Positions 39,301-56,868 of a stretch of 64,000 nt of DNA are shown here, one piece after another; position 1 is the first letter of the stretch; the number at the start of each line of letters is the position of its first letter. The translations under genes were made by a program, and so were the position numbers. Origin of the DNA: Certhia americana (lineage: Eukaryota > Chordata > Aves > Passeriformes > Certhiidae); assembly GCA_018697195.1 (NCBI GenBank), contig JAGMWU010000128.1, positions 27,181 through 91,180 of the forward strand, in the 5' to 3' direction. The notes beneath the pieces were generated by a model. It was not told the origin of the DNA. It worked only from the letters and a program-made list of their open reading frames with translations, and searched no databases.

Positions 39301-41612
39301 AGATCTCCAAGCAGGCAATGCAAGCCCAAGAAGTTCACAAAGAGAACAGAGAAACCACATGTCTCCATGAATTATTCCAGGCTATGGATGAACTTTCAAA
39401 GACATCTTATATTTTAGCAACCTGCCCAAAAAGTAGAACTGCTCAGAAGAAAACATTCACTTCTCTCTTCCCTCTGACTCTACAAGTAACCAGCCCAGCT
39501 GCTCAGTCAGTAATATCGAGATGCAGGAGGGCTAAGATGAAAGGACTCTCCTTCCAAAAGTTGCAATCAAATACTACAAAACTATACTTGCTCTGCAACC
39601 TTCCAACAGTCATAGAAAGAAGATTCACAGAGTCAGAACTGTACTCACCAGGCAGACTGCAGTCTTTTTACTGAACATTTATTTTGGCTGACCATTTGAA
39701 AAACCCCAAACCGATAATTCCAGCAACAGAGGCCCAATTGTGGTATGTTCTTCCCTTCTACCACTTAAAAAGTGAAAGGTTCTGATTTTACTGAGAACCA
39801 AATCCTTTTAAATAGCTACCACACACAGAATTCTCTCTCCAGTAACATCTCTGTACACTGAGAGCACCTTACTGGGGCTTACAAACGACAAAAGAAAGCC
39901 AGATTCAATCTTGCTACAAACATGCAACATGCAGCACCTTCCAGACCCCCTCCATGAGGATGGAGGCACACAGATGCCAGCACAGACCTCTCTTGTTTCC
40001 CCATTCACACACACACAGAGCCTCCCTTGGGGTTTTTTTGTTTTGTTTTGTTTTCCTTTTAAGCACCAGGAAAGGCACAAGCTTCAGGGAGAGCTGTGCT
40101 CACAAGCACAATTCAGATTGAAGCTCATGGTTCCTGTGTCAAGAGAGGAATCCAGGACCAGGAAGGGAAGCCAACAGGGACACTCCAAGATGCTGACAAA
40201 CAGCTGCAAAAGCAGCACCACCTCCGCATCTGGAAGGAAACCAGCACCTTGCAGTCTGGCCCATCCTTGCAGGGGATGCAAGTCTTACAAGGCAGGGGAA
40301 ACCCCAGCCTCTTCCCACCTGGAACCAGCCAGAACCAAGGCTGCATGCTCTAAACCTTCAGGCCCATCCTGTATTTTAATAAAATACACACGCTCCCTGG
40401 GTGCAGGCCCAGGCCCCCATTACCTTCTTCATTTGTGTCACTTGTGTGGCAGTCGCTGCTTTGGGTTTCTGTCCAACATCACTGAGGAAACTGGCCCAAA
40501 GAGCATCCTCTTTCCTTTTTTCTTCTTCTTCTCTGCTTCTTTCTACTTGCTCTACATTATCCACTTCCTCCTCTTTCTGCTCCTCTCCATTCTGCTGGGC
40601 CTTTTCTTCCTCTTTCTCATCTGGCTCTAGCAAGAGACCGCCTTTCTTCCTCTTCCTGAAAGCAGATGCCAAAAAAGAAGAAAAAATGTATATGGAGCTG
40701 CTGCAACACTATTCCAGAGCTGAATTGTAAGCTGGGGTGAAGCAACACAATCTTCCAAATCTTTACTAAGACATCCAATCTGGGAGGTTCTCTCTTAACC
40801 TTGGGAGTGTGTGTATTTTATTAAAAGATGCTGCTGTTCATAAAATACAGCCAGACTGATGGAGGCAATGCCCCTGAAGTGAACTGGCCTGTTTGCATGA
40901 ATTCTGTGAGTATATAACGTGCTGTGCTGTGGCACAGGCTGCTCAGGGAAGCTGTGGCTGTCCCATTGCTGGAATTTTTCAAGGCCAGGTTGGAAAGAGC
41001 TTTGAGTGACCTGGCCTAGTGGGAAGCGTCCCTGCCCACGGCAGGAGGGTGGAACAAGGTGTTCTTTAAGGTCCCGTCCAACCCAAACCATTCCAGGGTC
41101 CATTTGGGATAATGCAGGAACCAGGAGGGGATCAGTACCTGGGCTAGACAAAACCCAACCTCAACTAAAGTACTTATACATTCGTATCAACGTGAGAAAC
41201 CCCGTATGTGCGCGCTTTGCACTCAGAACGCTTAATATAAACAACTCCTGCTGGAGAGAGGCACGATGTCTGTCGGGGCCGAGGTGCTCTGCTCCTCACA
41301 CTAAACCAGAGCAGCGTTTCCCGTTCCTCCGCCCCGCAGCGTACCGGCGGGCCGGCTCCCCGCGGCCGTACCTGCTGGCGGGCGGGCGGGGGTTCCTCCT
41401 GCCGCGGGGCGGCTGTGGGCTGTCCGCCGGCTCCTCCTCCCGCACCAGCTCGCTCTCATCATCCTCGCTGTACTCCGCACCTGCAAGCATAGACAGTGAG
41501 CGCCGGCACCGCCGGCACCGCCTGCTCCCGCCCGCCATCACTCACCTGAGGGCACATAGTCGTCATCCTCGGCCGAGGAGTACTGCTCCTGCTCCGACTC
41601 CGACCCCGACAT
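24352..41612 (-). CDS. CFDP1: CFDP1 (craniofacial development protein 1 / BCNT), exons 1-5, 3' end off window
   Basis: Coding exons in transcript order are 41546-41612, 41372-41480, 40424-40655, 38580-38680 and 24352-24456. All have AG acceptors and GT donors, and phases join without a stop for 204 codons plus two bases. The N-terminus begins [16 protein letters not shown] and continues into the family hallmark [12 protein letters not shown]. Exon 3 is acidic and lysine-rich and carries [13 protein letters not shown], matching the conserved LWxSFLxDVG motif. Exon 4 ends [14 protein letters not shown] and exon 5 has [18 protein letters not shown], both as in human CFDP1. CFDP1 is the metazoan counterpart of yeast Swc5, linked to H2A.Z deposition by SRCAP-type remodelling complexes in the nucleus. 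The C-terminal BCNT domain (about 80 residues) is not visible and presumably lies left of base 1. Intron 1 is only 65 bp, while introns 4 and 5 are long. Expression is probably driven from the shared CpG island with TMEM170A. Confidence 0.93.
26981..27049. repeat. 23-bp minisatellite, three exact copies
   Basis: Three perfect head-to-tail copies of a 23-bp unit beginning GCAGAAAATACAGGGAGAG and ending TCTG (26,981-27,003, 27,004-27,026 and 27,027-27,049). Perfect identity implies recent expansion and possible copy-number polymorphism. Confidence 0.95.
29943..30042. repeat. Pair of short tandem/near-tandem duplications
   Basis: GGAATAACTGATAATT occurs twice back to back (29,943-29,958 and 29,959-29,974). 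Within 30 bp, GCTGGCTGGTTTCTA also occurs twice (30,003-30,017 and 30,028-30,042). Two independent small duplications side by side suggest local replication slippage. Confidence 0.85.
38681..40423 (-). other. CFDP1: CFDP1 intron 3 (1.7 kb)
   Basis: Donor GTAATGG after exon 3 and acceptor TTTTGTAG before exon 4 are both readable. No coding signal is seen. It contains a three-unit GTTTT repeat at 40,040-40,054 and a short CA run near 40,005. Confidence 0.88.
40656..41371 (-). other. CFDP1: CFDP1 intron 2, carrying a CR1 insertion
   Basis: Bounded by GTACGG (donor of exon 2) and TTTCAG (acceptor of exon 3). Nothing else is coding. The central part is occupied by a truncated CR1 copy; the right part belongs to the CpG island. 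Confidence 0.88.
40925..41101 (+). mobile_element. Truncated CR1 LINE, 3' end, plus orientation
   Basis: Signature blocks in order are GGCACAGGCTGCTCAGGGAA, CAAGGCCAGGTTGGAA, GACCTGGCCTAGTGGGA, GCGTCCCTGCCCACGGCAGG, TTTAAGGTCCCGTCCAACCC and AAACCATTCCAGGGTCC. About 175 bp remains and the terminal octamer array is largely lost. The copy is antisense to CFDP1 in intron 2, about 0.5 kb from the CFDP1 start codon and flanking the promoter CpG island. Confidence 0.92.
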
Positions 41613-42400
41613 GCTGCGGCCTCGGCCCCCGCCGCCTCACGGTACCACCCGCCCGCCGCCGCCGCCCAGAGCGCCGCTGCCGCCCGCGGGCGCGCCCCCT
41701 GCCGGACTGGAAGAACACCCGCGCCTCCGAGGCGGGGCCGCGCACGGTGAGCACAGACGAGAGTCCGCCAAGGCGGACAGAGCGTCCCGCCAGCGGCTCC
41801 CAGCACTCCTAGCGGCCCACAGCCGTTCCCATGGCAGCGCAGGGTCAGGCTGCCCGCTGATTGGTGGAGAGCCCTGTCTGTCTTCTTACAACGCTTTCCA
41901 TTGGCTGCGGCGGGCGGAAGGGGGCGGGCGGAAGAGGCGGTGGCGGATGGCGGCGGGGCGGGTGCGGGGATGGACGGCAGCGAAGCGGGCGGCGGTGGGC
42001 TCCTGCAGCAGATCCTCAGCCTTCGCCTCGTGCCCCGCGTGGGTAATGGCACCACCACCTACTCCAGCCCGCTCTCCACCTTTCCAGGTATCTCCCTACT
42101 CGGAGCGGGGCCCGCCCGCCGGGGCCGCTGGAGACCCGCAGGCCGCGGGCCGCCCTGACAGCCCTTCTGTCCGCAGAGATGTGGTACGGCGTCTTCCTGT
42201 GGGCGCTCGTCTCCTCCCTCGCCTTCCACATCCCGGCCGCGCTGCTTGCCCTCTTCACGCTCCGGCACCACAAGTACGGCAGGTTCATGTCGGTGAGCGT
42301 CCTGCTGATGGGCATCGTGGGACCCATCACCGCCGGCACCCTCACAAGTACGGCAAGTGCCCGGCAGTACCGGCCGGGGGGCTCTGTGCTGTGCTGCCTT
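41270..42400. promoter_or_regulatory. CpG-island bidirectional promoter of CFDP1 (-) and TMEM170A (+)
   Basis: Very GC-rich, CpG-dense DNA with no suppression of CG dinucleotides, unlike the flanking introns. It covers exons 1-2 of CFDP1, the 357-bp gap between the two start codons (41,613-41,969) and exons 1-2 of TMEM170A. A CCAAT-type box is seen near the middle (TGATTGGTGG at 41,858 on plus, reverse of CCAAT, and CCATTGGC near 41,898). No TATA box is evident, as expected for a housekeeping CpG promoter. Divergent transcription from one island is inferred from gene orientation. Confidence 0.85.
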
Positions 42401-43051
42401 CGGGAGCACGTGGAGTAGCGGTGTTCCCGGGATGGGGATTCACCTTCTGGCTTTATTTCCCCCTTGCCCCACGTTTGAAAGAGTTGGACCGTACCCCGTG
42501 TCGAGCATACCAAACGTGCCCCTCGGGTGCAGAGCCAAGGGGGCTTTCACACTTGTCAGCATCTGGAGGAAAATCTCTCAGAGGTTTGGTGTCAGTGACC
42601 AGAAGTGGGTAATGTTTGCAGCCTGTGGGTTGTGGGTGGGGGATCTTGTGACGAGGGTATGTCCCAAACCACCCCGACCCCTAGACCTGCTGGAGGCCTT
42701 AGCAGTTCCAGCACCAGTTCAGCCATTGCCACCAGCATGCACTGGTTACTGCCTGAGGTTTGTCCGACATCCCCAGCCCAGCACTCCACTGCTGCTGTGC
42801 AGGGAGAGGTTCAGACCCTGCTGCTCTCTGCCCCAGCCTCACATCCTGAGGCTTCCCCTTCATCCCTGTCGCAGAGCAGCTGTCTCACGTTCACACCTTG
42901 GCTTTTCCCCCTCTCCACAGGTGCTGCCATTGCTGGAGTTTACAGAGCTGCGGGGAAAAAAATGATTCCTTTTGAGGCCCTCATTTTTGGCGTGGGCCAG
43001 ACGTTCTGTGTGGTGGTGGTTTCGTTCCTGCGCATTCTGGCCACTCTGTAG
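41970..43051 (+). CDS. TMEM170A: TMEM170A, ER/nuclear-envelope membrane protein
   Basis: Coding exons are 41970-42087, 42177-42347 and 42921-43051, together 139 codons plus TAG. Splice sites are CAG|GTATCT, CCGCAG, CAA|GTACGG and CCACAG. The protein starts MDGSEAGGGGLLQQILSLRL, continues VPRVGNGTTTYSS (an N-glycosylation sequon, NGT), then EMWYGVFLWALVSSLAFH and RHHKYGRFMSVSVLLMG. It ends with GQTFCVVVVSFLRILATL, nearly identical to human TMEM170A (144 residues). Three hydrophobic segments are visible, at about residues 44-65, 73-98 and 118-137. The family shapes ER sheets and the nuclear envelope. The start was chosen at the ATG matching the conserved N-terminal spacing; the frame stays open upstream to 41,901 but has no ATG. 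Its 3' end faces SLC12A3. Confidence 0.95.
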
Positions 43052-43473
43052 CTCCTCTGGAGAGGCTGGAGAACACAAACCAGAGGGGGAGCAAAGGACC
43101 TGCTGCCTCAGAACAAATCACACGGGAGCACAGCTCCAGCCTTGTGCTTCTTCGGCTGATTTAAGGAATTGGGAGCTCTTGCTCCTGCCTCCAGCTTGGC
43201 TTGAAATTTAAAATTGTGAATTGTGTTACTTTTTGGTAACATTAAGTGCCAAGTGAAACTTTATTTCTCTGGAGGGTTGGAAAATGGCTACCAGAGGAGG
43301 AGACTCGGGTACCTTTCACCAGTGATGAATTGTAGTAACAGGACATGACTAAAATGTGACACCAGCTATGCTGGGGTAGGAACAGGACCAGAATGACATT
43401 GTGTCCTCAGAGCTCATTGCTTTGTGGCTTGGTTTTCAGTGAACCTGAAGCTATTTTAATGTCAGTTTTTTAA

Positions 43474-43479
43474 ATTAAA
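43474..43479 (+). terminator. TMEM170A: Candidate TMEM170A poly(A) signal (ATTAAA)
   Basis: ATTAAA runs into an A-rich stretch followed by the T/G-rich TTGTTTTCTTCC, about 425 bp after the stop codon. This is the first plausible signal; a second ATTAAA occurs at 45,034. The TMEM170A 3' UTR in mammals is longer, so the distal site may be used as well. Confidence 0.4.
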
Positions 43480-44498
43480 AAAAAAAATTGTTTTCTTCCT
43501 GGCCCAAACTTCTTTATACCAGGTCATAGCCATAGTGGATTTAGGAACAGCAAAGGGAAAACTCATTTTAGATGGATGAGAGTGCATATTTGTGTCTGGG
43601 AGCTCTGGCTGTGAATGCTGCATAGGGGAGGTGACTGGTTTAAAAAAAGGTTTTGTGAATTTTATTATAGCAAAGCCCTTCTGGCCCTGTGAATGTTCTG
43701 CCCAGATGGAAAGCACAGTGGAATGGGCACTCCAGAAATCCCAGGTGTTCATGTGGGCATACACAGCTTCTCCTCAGGCTTTGAAGGAGACTCATGTTTT
43801 CAAACAAGCCTGTTCTCCTTTGACTTGCTGATGCTGTTCATTTTGGTGTGGTGGGGCTGGGTGTCTGCACTGATCTGGAAGTGGCACTGGCCAGCTTGGA
43901 TAAAATCCCTCATGCTGGTGCTGCTGAGAGCTGCATGGCCAGGCTGGGTTGTGACCTGCAGTGTCCCTGGTGCAGGGATTCTGCTGTGTTTTCATCCAGC
44001 CAACAGCGTGCCAGGGGTTGGGAGAGCTACAAGGCTCCTGGCAGGAGCCCTCTGCCCGTGAACACTGCCCCAAATCAACCCTTCTCCACAGGCAATACTG
44101 TCTCCTCATGAATTGTTTTAGTTTGTTTTGGTTTTAAGTGATTTTTAACTAATTGGTAGCTCTGCATTGTGTCTGAAGTTGAGCCATATGGCTGGGGCCC
44201 TTGAGCAGCTAACTGGGTGCTTCCTGGGGTTTGGTTTTTTGGGAAGCTGAGATTGAATTCTGGGGATGTGTCTGGGCAGTGTAGCCACCCCTAGGGGTTT
44301 GCTGTGGCCTGTGTTTGTACCCAGCTCACACTGTGTGGGCTCCAGAGGGAAAGCACTGTCTGTGACCAGCCTTTCAGGGGAAAAGTTCCCATCTGTGTCT
44401 TCACTGAATTCCTCTGGTTTCCAAATCAGCTCCTTTTGTACTTGCAGCATTTCCTAGGGCCATTTATCTACCGTGAGCCCATGTCCTCAGAACTGAAA

Positions 44499-44607
44499 TG
44501 ACTGGGTGTGGCACTTAGTGCCATGGTCTGGATGACGAGGTAGTGACCAGTCAAAGGTTGGGCTAGATCTCAGAGGGGTTTTCTAAACTAAATTGATTCT
44601 GTGATCT
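44499..44607 (+). mobile_element. Decayed CR1-like 3' tail
   Basis: The order GGCACTTAGTGCCATGGTCT, GTCAAAGGTTGGGCTAGATC, TCAGAGG...TTTTCTAAACTAAAT and GATTCTGTGAT follows the 3' end of CR1 families whose tail reads 'TTGGACTCGATGATCT...AACCTAAATGATTCTGTG'. Divergence is high and the copy is only about 110 bp long, so subfamily assignment is not possible by eye. Confidence 0.7.
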
Positions 44608-46092
44608 GTCAACGGGGCACTGTGTTTATCATGGAAAAATGTTTCTCTATGCACAGCCTTTTCAGGAATGGTCTGGAGATGGTGAGAGGTGTTTTACAGG
44701 AGCTACTTACTGAGATTCCTCTAAATTTTAGCTTGTCTTAGTTCAGGGAATATAGATGCACAACTTATTTATTTAATGTGAAATAATTTAATGTGAATCC
44801 TTCTCCTTAGGTGGGTGAGGTCCAAGTGGTTTAACATACACTAAACCCTGGATCTGTGGAGAACCCTGTATGCTGTGATGCTTGTAGAGAGCCAGTCTTC
44901 CTGCCAGGGCAGAAACAATGAAAAAAAAAAGGAATAAGCTTGCTTTCTTTTCCCCCTTCCCACTTTGTATTTCAGCATGTGTACAGAATGCACAGTTTAA
45001 TTTACAGGAATTATCCTGTGTTTTCCTGGATGGATTAAAAGTATCTCATGAAATTTGGGTAAGGTGGGTCTGGCTTTACCTTTCAGGTGACACCAGAAAC
45101 CAATGTCCTGAGCACCTACTGTGCTCTCCTTTACCCTGCCCCGGTGCCTGGCACCACTCAATAGCCTTTAAGCTGATTGCAACTGAGAAAGCACTTTATC
45201 CACGTGCCCTGTGCTACAGCAGGAGGAGGTTTCCTTGCAGGAACAGGGCTGATGGGTGCAGGACACAAACGGGGCTGATACAGAGCTCAGAATGAGTGAA
45301 AAATTGCTCGGTAAAATCACTCAGTGCTGGGTGAACTGAAAACCTGTTTTCTGTCCCTTGGGATCTCTGAGAGTCTCTTTTGAGGGGGTTCTGGTTTACT
45401 TGAAGAGTTGGCAGCTTGACCCTGTTTGGAGTGTTTGGAGCTGGCAATGTCTCTTTATGCCTGGATGCTGTGAAATTTTCAGGGGATTCTTGCATAAATG
45501 GTGAACAATCAGATGATTTGTCATGACATATTAGCCCAGGAGGAAAGTTCTTTGTGTCACCTTTGAGCACCTTGGTGCTCACAGAACATCCTCCACTCCT
45601 CTGGCTGCTGCTGGCAACCTCCCTCTCCAGTAAAACCAGAGCTAAACAGAAAGGAGGAGCAGCCTTGAGCTGAAGCACCAGATGGCAGTTGAAGCACTGG
45701 TGGCAGTTTCCTCCCCTCAGTGGTTTGGCCTTCCCTTTCCATTCCTTTATTCCAAGTGAGGCATGTGGAGGAATCCCTTCAGTTTTCGTCAGGTATTGGT
45801 AGACTTTGTTCAGTCAAACTTGCCAAAAACTGCTAAGACCTGGCAAAACCATCAACACTGAGGTGTCCTGATCTTGGCAGTGCTGTGAGCCTCTGCTGGG
45901 GAACCCAGCCAGTGTGCTGGTTAAGGAAACACCTTCTGGAGAAGCTGCCTGCCCTGGAGGACACCTGCTTATGCTGAGGCTTGTAGCCCTGCTCCCTGTG
46001 TGTGTCATCCCCCCTGCTCCCATCTGCCTTCCTCTTGCTCACAGCTGCAGCTGTCATGAACAAATCTTTGTATGATTGAAAATTCTGTACAT

Positions 46093-46098
46093 TTTATT
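46093..46098 (-). terminator. SLC12A3: Candidate distal SLC12A3 poly(A) signal (AATAAA)
   Basis: The minus strand reads AATAAA within AAAATAAAATGTACAG about 710 bp past the SLC12A3 stop. It is a perfect hexamer and could end a longer 3' UTR if the signal overlapping the stop codon is skipped. Confidence 0.4.
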
Positions 46099-46804
46099 TT
46101 TCTACTGACACTCCTAATCCTGGTGGTGATTATCAGTAAATTCTGTAACTCTTGAGGTGATTGTTGTGTTTCTTCTGCAGCACGACAAGGGGGCCTGGGT
46201 TGTGCTTTTGCACAAATGAGCTGCACTCCTGCTTGGGGCCATCTGCACCAGACATATCCTGGTTCTGGTGGTGTTGTCTCCATTAGGAGCTGGACCTGCA
46301 TCTGCAGCCAGGCACCGGTCTGAGGTGACATCTCACTACTGCTCATTGTTGGGGACAGGCTTAGCTGTTGTCCCTGTCCCTGAGGGGACATGCTGGGGCC
46401 CTGCAGCCCCTAGGCTTGGTGCTGACCTGCTCCCAGCCCCTGGGGCTGTTCCCACCCTGGGCCAGTGGCTTTGCTGGGGCTAGTGTTCAGTCCCTGCACA
46501 TACTTGGGCTCTCCTGGGCATGCAGGTGCAGGACCCCACAACTCCCCTGCCTGGCTCTGGCTTGCACCAGGCCAGAGCAGCACCTGCACTGCAGGGCCAG
46601 CATTTTATCGATGTCCAACCTACAGAGTCTGAAATGGGCTAAACAATTGTTTGTAAGATGGTGGCAGCTGTGCCTAGTGGGCATTTCCAGAGGGCTAGTA
46701 ATCACCATGCCTTCACTGCTCTCCCAGACTCCCAGAGGAGCATGCTCCAGGCTCAAAACTGGCCTGAAAAATTCACTTTTTCAGTCATCAGGGATCCAGG
46801 AGGT

Positions 46805-55272
<8,468 letters not shown>

Positions 55273-55324
55273 TGCCCCTACCCAGGAGCCTGCCAGGTGG
55301 GGGACAGGGCAAAGAGCTTGCCAG

Positions 55325-55331
55325 CTTTATA
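55325..55331 (-). promoter_or_regulatory. SLC12A3: TATA box candidate of SLC12A3
   Basis: The minus strand reads GCGGGGTATAAAGCTGG; TATAAAG ends 53 bases before the ATG. A start site 25-30 bases downstream would give a 5' UTR of about 25-30 bases. The GC-rich flank is typical of a TATA core promoter, and a tissue-restricted gene fits a TATA promoter better than a CpG island. No experimental start site is available. Confidence 0.55.
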
Positions 55332-56784
55332 CCCCGCAAAACCGGAGCGAGGTGACCAGCACACACCCACCACGGATGCTAATAGAGGAAAGGAATCAGC
55401 TTGAACCACCCCAAGCTGGTCAGGGGGAAAAAAAATAGCTGGAAGGGATACCAAAACCACCATAATGGGCATCACTGCCTCCCAGCGCTCGATGGGGGCA
55501 GCGATAACGGATTTGAGATTAAGTCCCAAGGACAGATCAACAGAGAAACGCAGCGCTGAGTTTGCCTCCGGCCCCAACCCAGGAACATTCAGTTCCCACA
55601 GGGATTTATTATGGAAAAAGGGAGCAAGACTCCCACGCACCTTTGCCCTTCCCTGGGATACTGCCCCAGACCCGTCAGATCTCGTAAATCATCTTGGCTG
55701 CTGTCCAAGATGCTGCCTGTGGCATGGAGTTGGGCCGGATGCGGGGAGGGGAACGGCGCCTTTATCTCACAGTGAAACCAGGGGGAAGGAGGGAACGTGA
55801 CATCAAGAGATCTGAGGAACGCCCCTGCTGGGACTGGGATTCCAGGGGGTTGGAGAAGCCAGGGTGCACGGAGTGGTGTAAGTCTGTCTGTGCTTGTCCA
55901 GAGCCAGGAGCTAGCAGCTCTCAGTACCAGGCAGTAGAGATGCCCATGGTCCCACATCCCCTTTCCCCGCCTGACTCAGGGACAGGGTACCACGGAGCAC
56001 CCAGGGCTCAGAATTGCCCCCAGTCCCATCCCTAAGTTAACAAGCCACGTAAACCCTTTCTCCCATCACAGAAAACACGAGCTGAGCTGCGTGGTCGTAA
56101 CCGCAGAGCCGCAGCAGGCAAGGACAGGGGGAGGGATGGGTGCCTGTTACACCCCTGCAGCCCCTGTCACATGTGCCACGAAAGCAGTTACAGATAAGAT
56201 CAGCAAAGACAGCAAACAAGGCCAGCAATAAAATTCCAGGGCAGCCCATTGGAAGTTCAGCTCCATGTGGATTTGCAAGTTAATGGAAAATTGGGCCTGC
56301 CTGCCCTGCTGCCTCTGGCTGTCTTTGCATTCACACACAAATTTTGACCTGATTTTTGAGGACTTGCTCCAGCCCCCTTATTTGTGTGAGGGCAGACAGC
56401 CGGCCGTAATCACCCAAGCCCCGGGAAGCCGAGGGCAGGCAGCTGGGTCTGCATCCGTGCTCAGCCCTCACAGCACTGCAGAGAGCCTGGGGACCAGGGA
56501 CAAGGGCGAGGTGGAGATGAGGAAAGAGCCTCACCCCAGCACCACACAACACCCTCTACAAAAGTGAACACCAGCTTCCTCTCACAACAGATGCACCAGC
56601 AGACACACCCAGCAGAAATGGCTTTATTTTAAGAACTTCATTGTTTTATCAAAACCGCTGATTTGCCCCAAACAGCTCAAATCAGTCTCTTAAACAGAGG
56701 GTCTTGTTAAACACAGCACAGTCAGAGATGCTCCGGCAGAGACAGGAGGGCTCCAGAGGCGGTCGAAGAGCGAAGCGAGTGGTA
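55332..56784. other. Intergenic DNA between SLC12A3 promoter and MIR138-2
   Basis: No coding exon or repeat is recognised on either strand. The part nearest SLC12A3 presumably holds its proximal promoter, and the part near 56.6 kb the 3' end of the miR-138 primary transcript. Both flanking genes read leftward on the minus strand, so pri-miR-138 run-through would enter SLC12A3 in sense. Confidence 0.6.
56623..56628 (-). terminator. Candidate poly(A) signal downstream of MIR138-2
   Basis: A perfect AATAAA on the minus strand, about 160 bases downstream of the hairpin in the direction of transcription. It could end the primary microRNA transcript before SLC12A3. This is a positional inference only. 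Confidence 0.35.
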
Positions 56785-56868
56785 TGATGCAACCCTGGTG
56801 TAGTGAAATAGCCGGATTGTAGGAAGCGCTTGTCGTCGGCCTGATTCACAACACCAGCTGCAGCAACA
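56785..56868 (-). ncRNA. MIR138-2: microRNA hairpin miR-138 (MIR138-2 locus)
   Basis: The minus strand contains a hairpin of about 84 bases aligning end to end with human mir-138-2. The 5' arm at 56,837-56,859 starts AGCTGGTGTTGTGAATCAGG and continues CCG, an exact match to mature miR-138-5p including the seed GCTGGTG. The 3' arm at 56,791-56,812 reads GCTATTTCACTACACCAG then GGTT, matching the 138-2 star strand except for one base (T where human has G). The arms pair along CTGGTGT/ACACCAG and GTGAA/TTCAC; the change turns a G-U wobble into a U-U mismatch. The loop differs from human by several bases. The position between NUP93 and SLC12A3 is as in human. miR-138 is a conserved vertebrate microRNA enriched in the nervous system that acts by silencing target mRNAs in the cytoplasm. 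Confidence 0.96.

Noticed and set aside
39911..40630. 239-codon plus-strand open frame
   Set aside because: Its right half is antisense to CFDP1 exon 3; the serine/leucine/phenylalanine-rich tail is the complement of the acidic lysine-rich exon.
41611..42612. 333-codon plus-strand open frame across the CpG island
   Set aside because: It overlaps CFDP1 exon 1 in antisense and TMEM170A exons out of frame, and its proline/arginine-rich content is what GC-rich DNA gives by chance. TMEM170A exons explain the region.
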